A stretch of 64,000 nt of DNA from CAZXEU01 sp965207385. GTDB lineage: Bacteria; Bacteroidota; Rhodothermia; Rhodothermales; Bin80. The stretch spans positions 33,768 to 97,767 of the forward strand of contig CBDBLZ010000016.1 of assembly GCA_965207385.1 (NCBI GenBank), read 5' to 3'. The notes under the pieces were generated by a model. The model did no database searches. It was given only the letters and a program-made list of their open reading frames with translations, and was not told where the DNA came from. Shown one piece after another: positions 1-9,450 of the stretch (within the stretch, counting starts at the first letter, position 1; every line of letters starts with the position of its first letter). The translations under genes and the position numbers were made by a program.

Positions 1-1
1 G

Positions 2-673
2 CTTGATCCGGACGCGTGGTCACTGCGTTGGTACCGCGAGATCGTTACTAGCGAGGTCTGGACGCGAAGTCTGGTGAACAGCCTGGTTATCGGCGTCAGC
101 GCGACCGTCCTGGCCACGATCCTGGGCACGCTTGCGGCGCTGGGCCTAGCCAGTTCGGCCATTCCGGCGCGGCGGGTGATCATGGGAATCCTGATTTCCC
201 CAATGGTGACGCCCGTCATCATAGCCGCTGCCGGCATGTTTTTCTTCTACTCGGGTCTCGGACTGGGGCAGACGCACCTGGGCCTCATCCTGGCGCACGC
301 CGCGCTGGGAGTGCCCTTCGTGGTCGTGACGGTAACTGCGACGCTGGCTGCCTACGACCGCAACCTTACCAATGCTGCCGCAAGCCTGGGTGCAGGTCCC
401 TGGACCACCTTCCGGCGCGTCCAGTTTCCACTCATCTCACCCGGAATCATCTCCGGTGCCCTATTCGCCTTCGCGGTCTCGTTTGACGAAGTGGTTGTGG
501 TGCTTTTCATGGGCGGCGTAGAGCAGCGCACGATTCCCCGCCAAATGTGGTCGGGGATCCGGGAGCAGATCAGTCCGGCTATCCTGGCTGTTGCGACATT
601 CCTTATTGCATTTGCGGTGCTGCTGCTCGTTACGGTTGATTGGCTAAGGCGGCGAAACGAAGCGCAAGGCTGA
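2..673 (+). CDS. PotC-like polyamine ABC transporter permease (5' end outside window)
   Basis: Inner-membrane permease of a spermidine/putrescine-type ABC importer. The frame is open to the first bases of the window: codons before the GTG at 74 read SLRWYREIVTSEVWTRSLVN, the usual PotC N-terminal segment, so the gene starts upstream and the GTG is internal. About 223 residues are visible. Hydrophobic segments begin at NSLVIGVSATVLATILG, an EAA loop is seen at AAASLGAGPWTTFRRVQFP, and the PotC-typical SFDEVVVVLFM lies in the last third. The C-terminus WLRRRNEAQG is complete. Partner PotA/B/D genes would lie to the left. Substrate is inferred from family resemblance only. Confidence 0.88.
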   Translation, partial: LDPDAWSLRWYREIVTSEVWTRSLVNSLVIGVSATVLATILGTLAALGLASSAIPARRVIMGILISPMVTPVIIAAAGMFFFYSGLGLGQTHLGLILAHAALGVPFVVVTVTATLAAYDRNLTNAAASLGAGPWTTFRRVQFPLISPGIISGALFAFAVSFDEVVVVLFMGGVEQRTIPRQMWSGIREQISPAILAVATFLIAFAVLLLVTVDWLRRRNEAQG

Positions 674-935
674 GTGGCGGAATACTGCCACGTCGCCCTC
701 GCCCTTGCTGCGCCGCTTTATGCCTGCCGCTTCGCCCGTGGTCAATGGCATTGCTGACTTGCCTTGACGTCAGACACGGTTTCGTCAAGTGAGCTACTGA
801 GCAGCTAATCCTGGCCCCACTGCGCGGCGCGTGACGGCGGCCAGGACAGATTCCGTCGTGGGCGGGATGGTTTCCATTCGATGGTAACTCGGACATGCCA
901 TCATTGCGCCGGGCAGGGAGCCGTGGCATGATATT

Positions 936-1050
936 CATTTCTGCCGCTGTGTACTCTCTATTTCTGCCGATGTATTCTTTACAATGCTGATGATTGTATA
1001 TTTACATTTATGATGTTCAATTGGCGCCATTTCTGCCGATGATGCTCTTC
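936..1050. repeat. Degenerate 23-bp tandem repeat, about 5 units
   Basis: Units start at 936, 959, 982, 1005 and 1028, an exact 23-base step. Units 1, 2 and 5 share the core (C/T)ATTTCTGCCG(A/C)TG. Units 3 and 4 are eroded but keep the CA start and GATG-like blocks. The block is AT-richer than its surroundings and ends 67 bases before the DUF4143 ATPase start. The remainder of the 444-base gap 674-1117 shows no gene. Confidence 0.55.
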
Positions 1051-1117
1051 GCACAGCACTACTTGCTTCCTCCGGCCGGCTGGCTCCCCACCAAAACAGC
1101 TCGCTCCGGGTGAATCC

Positions 1118-2368
1118 ATGACCTATCGTCCCAGAATCGTTGACCGGGAACTTTCCGAGCGCCTGCAGGCCACGGGGGCCGTGGTGGTTGAAGGCCCCCG
1201 AGCGTGCGGAAAGACCACCACGGCGCAGCAACTCACAGCCAGCGAAGTGCGGCTCGACGTCGACGAAGCTGCGAGGCGCCTGGCGAGCATTGAACCCGCG
1301 CGCGTTCTCCTGGGCAGCGTCCCCCGGCTGATTGATGAATGGCAGCTGGAGCCGGCCATCTGGAACCATGTGCGTAGGGCGGTGGATGACCGCCGCGTCC
1401 CGGGCCAGTTCATCCTCGCAGGCTCAGCGGTTCCGGCCGACGACGCCACGCGCCATACAGGAGCGGGGCGCCTGACGCGCCTGCGCATGCGCCCTCTTTC
1501 CCTGTTCGAATGGGGCCGCTCCACAGGAGAGGTTTCCCTTTCGGGTCTGCTGGGAGGTGCGGCATCGGCTGCTGCCAGGTCGGACATGCCCTTGGCCGGC
1601 CTTGCAGAACTGATTTGCATGGGCGGCTGGCCGGTCAACCTCGGGCGCAGCACTCGTCTGGCACTGCGTGCCAACAGGGACCATTTGGATGAGATCCGCC
1701 GCCTGGACATTTCCCTGCCGGAAGGGAAAAGGAGAGACCCGGTCCGGGTCGGTATGCTGCTTCGGTCACTGGCCCGCAATGTAGCTACGCCCGTGGCCGT
1801 CTCGACTATTGCCGCAGACACGGGAGACGGGACGGCGGCCATTCAGCCGCATACCGCCGCAGCTTACCTGAGAGCGCTGGAGCGTATCATGATCGTCGAG
1901 AATCAGCTGCCCTGGCCCACCCACCTGAGGTCCAGGTCTGTCCTGAGAAAGAAGCCCGTGTGGCACCTGGCGGATCCCTCACTTGCCGTGGCCGCCGTCC
2001 GCGCGACGCCGGATCGGCTGCTGGGAGACCTTCGTTTTCTGGGACTGCTGTTCGAATCGATGGTAGTGCGTGATCTCCGAATCTACGCCCAGGCGGCGGA
2101 CGCCGAGGTATTCCATTACCGCGAGAACAGCGGTCTGGAGGTGGACGCCATCGTGCAATGCAATGACGGCCGCTGGGCGGCTTTCGAGATCAAGCTGGGT
2201 GAAAGGCGCGTTGATGAAGCGGCGCGAAGCCTGACGAGACTGGCCGGGAAGGTGGATCCGGTGCGCATGGGACGGCCCGCGGCATTGGGTGTAATTGTAA
2301 GTACAGGATACGGCTACAGGCGCCCGGACGGCGTTAGCGTAATTCCGGTGGCGGCACTGGGGCCGTAG
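1118..2368 (+). CDS. AAA ATPase with DUF4143 domain
   Basis: 416-residue P-loop ATPase of the AAA_14/DUF4143 family. Walker A is EGPRACGKTT (residues 25-34), a Walker B-like hydrophobic strand ends in LIDE near residue 72, and the family motif MRPLSLFEWGRS lies near residue 130. The C-terminal DUF4143 part contains LEVDAIV followed by AFEIKLG near residues 340-360, a D...ExK pattern like PD-(D/E)xK folds. The family is widespread and its cellular role is poorly defined. It is often mobile or found with accessory genes. The ATG at 1118 is chosen because the N-terminal RxxxxxL segment typical of the family follows directly. It stands alone with a tandem repeat upstream. Confidence 0.88.
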   Translation: MTYRPRIVDRELSERLQATGAVVVEGPRACGKTTTAQQLTASEVRLDVDEAARRLASIEPARVLLGSVPRLIDEWQLEPAIWNHVRRAVDDRRVPGQFILAGSAVPADDATRHTGAGRLTRLRMRPLSLFEWGRSTGEVSLSGLLGGAASAAARSDMPLAGLAELICMGGWPVNLGRSTRLALRANRDHLDEIRRLDISLPEGKRRDPVRVGMLLRSLARNVATPVAVSTIAADTGDGTAAIQPHTAAAYLRALERIMIVENQLPWPTHLRSRSVLRKKPVWHLADPSLAVAAVRATPDRLLGDLRFLGLLFESMVVRDLRIYAQAADAEVFHYRENSGLEVDAIVQCNDGRWAAFEIKLGERRVDEAARSLTRLAGKVDPVRMGRPAALGVIVSTGYGYRRPDGVSVIPVAALGP

Positions 2369-2651
2369 TGCCGTTGCCACTGCTTCCACGTCCGTATCGC
2401 GCCCCGGTGCGGCTGCATCCCCGGCTACTGCCCAGTCGATTCGCGACTTTGTCCTTCTCGACACGAGCCTGCGCCATGCAGCCCGATGGATGCACACAAA
2501 CAGGCACGATTTCGACGGTGGGCGACTACGGCCCTCCGGATCTCACGCTCTTGCCTCCCGCCCCGAGAGAAAGGCAGCGGAGACGGGCGCGCACCGGCCG
2601 AATCATCGCGGCCCAGGGGCGGAATGACACCCCACTCAGGCTCTTGCAGCC

Positions 2652-3761
2652 TTATTCGTTTACCGCGAGCTTGCCTATTTCCTCGTAAAGTGCCTTAAAT
2701 GTGGCGACCGGATCGCCGCCCCGGGGATGCTCTGAATCTATCCGACCGTAGTACTGGTCCATGAAAGTCCTGGCGCCCGTCCAGTAAGTTTGCAGGACTC
2801 CCGCAAACAGATCCCTGGTTGCCGCCGTGGTGCTGCGCCGGTATGAGAGCATTTGAGCCAGCTGTTCGGTCGCGACTTCCGGCAAACGCCAGGGACACGA
2901 GACTACACGCAGCCCCTTCATGGCAAACAGCGGCGCCGTGGGCGTAGCCGTCGTATAGTGCCAGTCGTTGATCACCACGTCCTTGGGTATTAGGTCAATT
3001 GCCCGGTGCGTATCGTTCATGCTGGCTTCCCACATGCCCAGTCCAGTAGCTTCGCCGTCCAGAAGGCGGTCGCCCCATATCCACAGCTCCGTGCCGCTTT
3101 CGGCGAGGTGATTGCGGATTCGGGTGACCTCCTCGGCAAAGAGCTCCGCCTTGTCACGTCCGGCACAACGAGGGCATTGTTCGTCGGCGATGTAGAATAC
3201 TTCGTCCATGCCCGCGTGGAAGGCGTCGGCCTCAAAAACTTCCACGAGCTCGTCCACCAACGCAAAGACCACTTCGTGTACGCCTTCGTGGAGCGGGCAG
3301 TAGCTCTTTACATACAGCTCGTCCTCGTTCGGCCAGACGTATTCCTCGGGCAGTTCGATATGCGGCGTCTCGTCGAACTCTGGAAACTCTCGCAAGAGGC
3401 CCTTGGCCGTTCCGTGCCAGGACTGATGGCCCAGCAAGTTCAGCAGCGGGATTACCCGGATGCCACCGTCGCGAGCAGCATTTACCATCTTCTTCACGTC
3501 CTCTCGCGAGAGGGCATCTTCATCCTGGACCTGCGGGTAGGATTGATACTGATAGTTGTAGTCGACTCGGAGCACGAGTGTGTTGACGTGCATCGGAGCA
3601 AGCTCCTCGCGGATAAAGTCCACGAATTCGTCAACGTCCGCAGGCTTGGGTGAGCCGACGGTAAGTCCGCGAATAGGCAACAGATCATCGAGAGACTGCT
3701 GCGCGACAGAGGGCCCGCTTATCAGGCAGACTGCGGAAAGAACGAGAAGGGATCGCTTCAT
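2652..3761 (-). CDS. Secreted GH20-like beta-hexosaminidase-family protein
   Basis: 369 residues with a signal peptide (MKRSLLVLSAVCLISGPSVA, cut near residue 20). The body resembles the TIM-barrel catalytic domain of glycoside hydrolase family 20. HAGMDEV (residues 182-188) matches the HxGxDE catalytic motif, with D186/E187 as the expected substrate-assisted pair. The strand IRVIPLLNLLGHQ (around 101-112) matches the GH20 barrel segment before it. It lacks the usual N-terminal GH20b domain, so it is shorter than classical hexosaminidases. Predicted periplasmic or secreted cleavage of terminal GlcNAc/GalNAc, with exact substrate unknown. It is a single gene convergent with the DUF4143 ATPase. 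The 283 bases between them contain no supported gene. Confidence 0.75.
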   Translation of the reverse strand: MKRSLLVLSAVCLISGPSVAQQSLDDLLPIRGLTVGSPKPADVDEFVDFIREELAPMHVNTLVLRVDYNYQYQSYPQVQDEDALSREDVKKMVNAARDGGIRVIPLLNLLGHQSWHGTAKGLLREFPEFDETPHIELPEEYVWPNEDELYVKSYCPLHEGVHEVVFALVDELVEVFEADAFHAGMDEVFYIADEQCPRCAGRDKAELFAEEVTRIRNHLAESGTELWIWGDRLLDGEATGLGMWEASMNDTHRAIDLIPKDVVINDWHYTTATPTAPLFAMKGLRVVSCPWRLPEVATEQLAQMLSYRRSTTAATRDLFAGVLQTYWTGARTFMDQYYGRIDSEHPRGGDPVATFKALYEEIGKLAVNE

Positions 3762-4289
3762 GGCAGGTCACGGGACATTGTGGATGGTCAGGCGCTCACA
3801 AACAAAATCGTAATCCGAAGCCAAAATCACATGCCTCTCTTCGCAGGAAATCAACGCTGAACACGGCGCTTGCGCCCGCCCTTGGGCGCAGGGCACTTAC
3901 TTAAGCTCCTCTATCGCAATTCGGGTCAGGGCATTCGCTTGCTATCCGGGCATTCGGACTGCCCGTCGAACAACGCCGGAATGCGATGCACACATGGGTA
4001 ACGTACGGTACCCGCCACGGGACCGACCCTTCTGTCCTTGTTTGCGCGCTCTGAAGATGGAGCCCCGGGTGCAAGTGGGCGGGGAATACAAAACGCAACG
4101 AATCCCACCTTCCAGACGTACAAAACCAGCGCACCTGAACTTCACTTTGGCGCGTTTTTTCGCGGTAGCACCGGGCTGCCTGAATTCGTGATTTGCCCGG
4201 CCGTCATGCGCGGGGAGGACCTTGCCAACGAATCATCTTGACGCCGGATGCGCGCTGAACATTTTGAACGCTTTTTTGTAGAGCGCCCG
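3762..4289. other. Intergenic region upstream of the M16 operon
   Basis: No supported gene; the short ORFs here show no family resemblance. It contains a near-perfect 18-bp palindrome at 3996-4013 (GGGTA-A-CGTACG-G-TACCC, one mismatched pair). That could be an operator or simple chance; it is about 280 bases from the M16 start. Confidence 0.4.
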
Positions 4290-5843
4290 ATGAAAACAGG
4301 CCCCATTGGAACCATGCATGCACTCTTCCGCGCCGGCATCGGCGTAATTCTCCTGGTCACGCTCGCCATTCCTTCCTCGACGGCCCAGGATATGCTGTCG
4401 CAGTTTGAGGACGACATTACGGAATTCACCCTAGACAACGGACTGCGGTTCATTGTACTCGAGCGGCACGAGGCACCGGTCGTGTCCTTCTATACCTACG
4501 TCGATGTCGGGGGCGTGGACGAAGTGAAGGGCATAACCGGAATTGCCCATATGTTCGAGCACATGGCCTTCAAGGGCACGAATACGATTGGCACCAAGGA
4601 TCTGGACAATGAGCTGGCTGCAATGGCCGCAGTCGATAAGGCCTATGCTGAACTCAAGGCGGCACAGCGGAATGCAGCCATGGCGGACTCGAGCAGGATT
4701 GCCGAGCTTGAGGAAGCTTTCGAGGCGAGCAAGCAGGCGGCGATGGAATGGGTAGAAAACGGCGAGTTTGAAATGGTTATCGAGCGAGAGGGGGCAACAG
4801 GCCTCAATGCCTCGACGAGCTCCGACGCCACCATGTACTATTACAGCCTGCCCGCAAACAAGACCGAATTGTGGTTTTCTCTCGAGTCCGATCGATTCCT
4901 GAATCCGGTCATGCGGGAGTTCTACGTGGAACGCGACGTGGTTATGGAAGAGCGGAGGATGAGAACGGAAAGCAGCCCCATTGGCCGCCTCCTGGAGGAA
5001 TTCATTGCTACTGCATTCAAGGCCCATCCGTACGGAGAGCCTGTCGTCGGGCATATGTCCGATCTGCAGTCCTTTACCCGCGAGGAGGCCATTGACTTCT
5101 ATCAGAAGTACTACGGCGCCAGTAACATCACCATCGCCATCGTGGGAAGCGTCGATACCGCCGAAGTGCGTGCGCTGGCCGACACGTATTTCAGCAGGCT
5201 TCCGGGTGGGGTGGATCCCGATCCGATCGAGACGGTGGAGCCTCCGCAGATTGCCGAGCGCCGCGTGACGATTGTCGAAGAGAGCCAGCCCTTTCTCATC
5301 GTCGGCTATCACAAGGGCAGCGCGCTTGATCCAGACAACGCGGCATTCTCCGTGCTGTCGAGCGTCCTTTCGAGTGGACGGACGAGCCGCTTCTACAAGC
5401 GGCTGGTTGAAGAGGAAAAGATGGCCTTGCAAGTAGCCGGTATCAACAACTTTCCGGGGGACAAGTATCCGAACCTGTTCCTCTTCTTCGCCGTGCCCAC
5501 GCAGGGTTACACCGCCGAGGACCTGGAGCACGCGATTTACGACATCATGGCGGACGTAAAGGAAAACGGCGTCACGGAAGAGGAGCTTGAAAGAACAAAG
5601 GTCCAGGCCAGAGCCGGCCTCATTCGTGGTCTGCAATCGAATTCGTCGGTCGCCGGCCAGCTGGCTTACTATGAAACTGTTACCGGCGACTGGCGCAATC
5701 TCTTCCGGGAAATCGAAGCCATTGAAGCGGTAACGAATGAAGATTTGAAGCGCATCGCTACAAAGACGTTTACCGAGAACAATCGCACTGTGGCAATGAT
5801 CAGAACGGAGACGGACAGTGAGGAGGAGCAAGCCGGAATGTAA
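4290..5843 (+). CDS. M16 family zinc metallopeptidase (catalytic subunit)
   Basis: Secreted or periplasmic pitrilysin-family peptidase of 517 residues from the ATG at 4290. That start is preferred because it begins a clear signal peptide (MKTGPIGTMHALFR..., cleaved after SSTAQ); the frame stays open to 4248. The inverted zinc motif HMFEH (about residues 87-91) is intact, and VERDVVMEERR downstream supplies the third ligand glutamate. Between them is a charged, helical insertion of about 80 residues rich in Ala and Glu that is not in the minimal fold. It is followed after 33 bases by a second M16 gene without the zinc motif, the usual active/inactive pair layout. Substrate unknown. Confidence 0.92.
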   Translation: MKTGPIGTMHALFRAGIGVILLVTLAIPSSTAQDMLSQFEDDITEFTLDNGLRFIVLERHEAPVVSFYTYVDVGGVDEVKGITGIAHMFEHMAFKGTNTIGTKDLDNELAAMAAVDKAYAELKAAQRNAAMADSSRIAELEEAFEASKQAAMEWVENGEFEMVIEREGATGLNASTSSDATMYYYSLPANKTELWFSLESDRFLNPVMREFYVERDVVMEERRMRTESSPIGRLLEEFIATAFKAHPYGEPVVGHMSDLQSFTREEAIDFYQKYYGASNITIAIVGSVDTAEVRALADTYFSRLPGGVDPDPIETVEPPQIAERRVTIVEESQPFLIVGYHKGSALDPDNAAFSVLSSVLSSGRTSRFYKRLVEEEKMALQVAGINNFPGDKYPNLFLFFAVPTQGYTAEDLEHAIYDIMADVKENGVTEEELERTKVQARAGLIRGLQSNSSVAGQLAYYETVTGDWRNLFREIEAIEAVTNEDLKRIATKTFTENNRTVAMIRTETDSEEEQAGM

Positions 5844-5876
5844 GGACGTCTCGACAAGAACACTGCCAACACTCTC

Positions 5877-8006
5877 ATGCCGATAACAGCCATGCCGCAC
5901 CGACTTCTCGCCCTGTGCACCGCCGCTCTGCTCACGGCTCCCGCCCTGGGCCAACTTCACTACACGGAAATCACGTTCCCGCCCCTGCCAGACTTCCAGG
6001 TGCCGGAAGCGGATCGCTTCGAGCTGGACAACGGCATGATCCTGTTCCTGATCGAAGACCACCAGCTGCCGCTGGTCAGTATTTCGGCCCGCATCGGAGG
6101 GGGAGGCTACCAGGATCCGGCAGACAAGGTGGGACTCGCCTCCATTGCCGGGACCGTGATGCGCACAGGTGGCACCGTGTCCATGACCGGGGACGAAATA
6201 AACGAACGCCTGGAAAACATCGCGGCCAGCGTCGAGACTTCGGTAGGATCCGCCTCCGGCTCGGCCTCCATGTCAACGCTGAAGGAGCACACGGATGAAG
6301 TGCTCGCCATATTCGCGGACGTAATCAGGAATCCCGCATTTCCGGAAGACAAGATTGAACTGGCCAAGACGCAGCGCCGCTCGGCGATTTCCCGTCGCAA
6401 CGATGATGCCCAGTCCATCGCGTTCAGGGAATTTGACGAACTGCTGTATGGATCGGATCACCCGCTGGCCCGCTCCACGGAGTATGCTACCATTGATGCG
6501 ATAGAAAAGGCAGACCTTGTGGCGTTTCACGAAAAGTACTTCCGGCCCAACAACATGATACTGGGAGTCTGGGGGGACTTTGACACCGAGGACATGGTCG
6601 AAAAGCTTGAGAGCACGTTCGGGTCCTGGCCGCGCGATCCCGACTTCCAGCGCCCTGCGCCGCCTGAAGCTGCGCCAATGACAGAGTACGGCGTGAACCT
6701 GGTCACCAAGGAGGACGTCACGCAGACTTCCATTTTGCTGGGCCACATCGGTGAAATTCGGCTGGATAATCCGGACTATCCTGCCGTTACCGTAATGAAC
6801 CAGGTCTTGAGCGGTGGCTTCTCGAGCCGGCTTTTTCAGAATGTGCGTGACGACCAGGGGCTGGCGTATGCCGTATTCGGCGCATATAGCGCGTCCTACG
6901 AAAGGCCGGGCGACTTTTATGCCGGCGTCATGACCAAGAGCGAATCCACCGTCGAAGCGACCCAATCCGTCCTGCACGAAATCAAGCGCATGCGCGATGC
7001 GCCGCCTACGGCAGAGGAGATCATGCAGGCCAAGGACAGCTACCTCAATTCCTTTGTCTTTCGCTTTGACACGCGTACGGAAATCGTCAGCCGCATGATG
7101 ACCTACGAATACTACGGGTATCCGAAGGACTTTCTGGAAACTGTTAAAACGGGCATCGAAGGCGTTACGGCGGGCGACGTGCACCGCGTATCCCAGCGGT
7201 ACCTGAAGCCCGATCAGGTCCAGATACTGGCTGTCGGCAATGCGGCGGATTTCGGAGAACAGCTGGACGTGTTTGGCGAGGTTCGCGAGATTGACATTAC
7301 GATACCTTCCGCCGAAGAGCCCGCACCCGAAGCCACGGCAGAAACGCTTGAGCAGGGCCGCGCGGTCCTGGACCGTGCCATTGAGGCCCTTGGAGGTGCC
7401 GCGGCATTTGACGCCATCGCCAGCGTGCATTTGACGGGCACGCAGACCGTCATGACGCCGGACAACATGGAGATGTCCATGTCCCTTGAAATGACGCAGC
7501 AGTATCCGGACAATCACCTTATCGTGCAGCGTCTGCCGATGGGAGAATTGCGCATCGTCAAGAAGGGGGACGAATATGTCTTTCCGGACATGATCCCGGC
7601 TCAGATGCACGGTGCTTTGAAGTCGGAAATCGAGGCTGCCATCTGGCGCGATCTGCCGTACCTGTTCCGCTACGCCGATCAGGTGGATGTGCAGCTGCTC
7701 CCGCAGGAAGAGATGGACGGAAGCGCGGTGGATGTCCTGCAGATCACGCCTCCGGACGGCGTATCCGCTTTTCGGCTGATGGTAGACGCCGAAACGAGCA
7801 TGCCGGTGGCCGTCAGCTACATGTCCTCAGCCATGGGCATGGGAGCTCCCGCGCCCACGCGTGAGGTATTCTCGGATTACCGGGAAGTAGCCGGCATTCA
7901 GCTGTCGTTCAAGAGCGACGTGTTTCACAGTGGCCAGCCAAGCGGCACACGTACGATCGAGAGCGTCGAGCTGAATGCGGCCGTAGACGAAAGCCTGTTC
8001 CAGTAG
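5877..8006 (+). CDS. M16 family protein without zinc motif, with LolA-like C-terminal domain
   Basis: 709 residues, signal peptide MPHRLLALCTAALLTAPALG; an alternative ATG at 5892 starts exactly at this signal. Two M16 half-domains follow. Where the active partner has HxxEH this protein reads GLASIAGTVMRTGG, so it cannot bind catalytic zinc and probably serves as the non-catalytic half of a heterodimer with the preceding product. After residue about 495 there is an extra domain of some 210 residues (EALGGAAAFDAIASVHLTG onward) resembling the LolA/outer-membrane-lipoprotein-carrier fold often fused to M16 proteins in this lineage. The second half of an M16/M16/propeller operon. Confidence 0.88.
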   Translation: MPITAMPHRLLALCTAALLTAPALGQLHYTEITFPPLPDFQVPEADRFELDNGMILFLIEDHQLPLVSISARIGGGGYQDPADKVGLASIAGTVMRTGGTVSMTGDEINERLENIAASVETSVGSASGSASMSTLKEHTDEVLAIFADVIRNPAFPEDKIELAKTQRRSAISRRNDDAQSIAFREFDELLYGSDHPLARSTEYATIDAIEKADLVAFHEKYFRPNNMILGVWGDFDTEDMVEKLESTFGSWPRDPDFQRPAPPEAAPMTEYGVNLVTKEDVTQTSILLGHIGEIRLDNPDYPAVTVMNQVLSGGFSSRLFQNVRDDQGLAYAVFGAYSASYERPGDFYAGVMTKSESTVEATQSVLHEIKRMRDAPPTAEEIMQAKDSYLNSFVFRFDTRTEIVSRMMTYEYYGYPKDFLETVKTGIEGVTAGDVHRVSQRYLKPDQVQILAVGNAADFGEQLDVFGEVREIDITIPSAEEPAPEATAETLEQGRAVLDRAIEALGGAAAFDAIASVHLTGTQTVMTPDNMEMSMSLEMTQQYPDNHLIVQRLPMGELRIVKKGDEYVFPDMIPAQMHGALKSEIEAAIWRDLPYLFRYADQVDVQLLPQEEMDGSAVDVLQITPPDGVSAFRLMVDAETSMPVAVSYMSSAMGMGAPAPTREVFSDYREVAGIQLSFKSDVFHSGQPSGTRTIESVELNAAVDESLFQ

Positions 8007-8054
8007 GGGCAGGCCTGGCCCGCGGCCGCGGGCGTCCGGCAAACCCCCGCCTGA

Positions 8055-9212
8055 TTGAACTATCGTCCGGATTTGCGGCTTCTTGTCACACTGGCCATCA
8101 TGCCTCTTCTCCTGGCCCCGTCCGCGGCCCAGGACCTGACCTTTACGCTCATAGAGCAGCTGGTCATCGGGGATGACGACGAGGCACCCGCAGAGTATTT
8201 GCTGACCTTTCCCGAACAGGTCCGAACGGATTCAGAGGGCCGAATCTACATCAAGGATCAGCGGCGAGCAGACATAAGGGTATTCGATGCAAGTGGGCGG
8301 TACGTTGCCACGATCGGAGGAAGTGGCAGTGGTCCAGGGGAAATGCAGCGCATCGACGGCATCCACGTTGACGGCCAGGATCGGCTGATCGTCTCCGATC
8401 AGATGCTCTCGCGCTTTACGATCTTCACGGATCTCGGCAGGAGCCATGAAACAAAGGCCTTTCACGTAGCGGGAACCATTTACCCGACTCCAATCCTGTC
8501 GCTTGATGATGCCTTTGTACTCAAGTACATGGAATACATAGACGATCCTGCCGGCAAGCGCCCGGTGCTGCATCTGCACGACTTCGAGCTAAATTGGCTC
8601 GCGTCGTTTGCGCAGCTGGGGGGCCTGTTTGAGCTTGACACGCCCTTCCAGAGAGCACGGTCCCGTTCGCGAAGTGCTTTGAAGGTTGCTACGAACGGGC
8701 GGGATACGGTCGTCCTGGCTCCTCAGATTTACGGCGGATACGTCTACCGATACACGCTGTCGAACGGCACCTGGGTCATGGACAGGTTGAAAGGAGGACC
8801 GGCCCCCGAAGTGCCGTATATCCTGGTGAGCGAGCGCGACTTCGAGGCGAACCTGGATTACCGCAGAGCGGCCATAATGGGCTCATCACCGGAGGGGATC
8901 TACCGCGCTAAAATCCTCAACTGGAGTTCGGGCCTCGTTTTTCTGGAAAGCGGCGAGATTGCCCATTTCACAACGCAGACCCCGCTCGGGGACATCGGGT
9001 ATGCCAGCGCGGAATTGTACAGCCAGGACGGCACTCTCCTGGGGTATGGGCCGCTGCAGCTGGATGATCTTGGACTGGATGCCGACAAGGGCGTCAAGAC
9101 ATCCATTTCCATCCTGTGGCAGGACTCGGCAGGCCGCCTGTACTTTCGGCGCGAGAATGAACATGAATTCTACGTGCTCAGCGTCGCCGAGCTGGTGATC
9201 AGCCCGATATGA
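8055..9212 (+). CDS. Secreted 6-bladed beta-propeller protein
   Basis: 385 residues. The TTG at 8055 is chosen because it includes the charged start of a signal peptide (MNYRPDLRLLVTLAIMPLLLA, cut after SAAQ). The ATG at 8100 would leave only a short hydrophobic stub. Repeats of the form DSEGRIYIKDQ..DIRVFDASGRYVATIGGSGSGPGEMQ are typical NHL/6-bladed propeller blades found in Bacteroidota secreted proteins. It starts 48 bases after the second M16 gene and is probably co-transcribed. Function unknown; propellers of this type usually bind ligands or partner proteins. The 238-base gap to the next gene shows nothing. Confidence 0.8.
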   Translation: MNYRPDLRLLVTLAIMPLLLAPSAAQDLTFTLIEQLVIGDDDEAPAEYLLTFPEQVRTDSEGRIYIKDQRRADIRVFDASGRYVATIGGSGSGPGEMQRIDGIHVDGQDRLIVSDQMLSRFTIFTDLGRSHETKAFHVAGTIYPTPILSLDDAFVLKYMEYIDDPAGKRPVLHLHDFELNWLASFAQLGGLFELDTPFQRARSRSRSALKVATNGRDTVVLAPQIYGGYVYRYTLSNGTWVMDRLKGGPAPEVPYILVSERDFEANLDYRRAAIMGSSPEGIYRAKILNWSSGLVFLESGEIAHFTTQTPLGDIGYASAELYSQDGTLLGYGPLQLDDLGLDADKGVKTSISILWQDSAGRLYFRRENEHEFYVLSVAELVISPI

Positions 9213-9450
9213 TCCATGCGGCGCGCACGAGGGATGCATGGCCGCAGCGCCTGTAGCATCGTTGGGCCGGCATGCGGGCATGGTCGCTGACCAAAGTGCA
9301 CGCACGTATCCCGAACCTGGGATCAGGATCACCATCCTAGCCGCCCGGATCGGGGCGCCCGGGGCCAAGCCTCCGGCGGGCGGCGTCCCGGCAGGATGCG
9401 CGGGCTATTTCCAGCCGCAGCCCGCATGGCCCGATGGAAGCCGCGCGCGC

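Noticed and set aside
4431..6062. Long minus-strand ORF of 543 codons opposite the first M16 gene.
   Set aside because: It is the antisense shadow of a clearly coding gene with zinc motif and signal peptide; its translation has no recognisable family.
6273..7610. Long minus-strand ORF of 445 codons opposite the second M16 gene.
   Set aside because: Antisense shadow produced by GC-rich codon usage; no domain visible.
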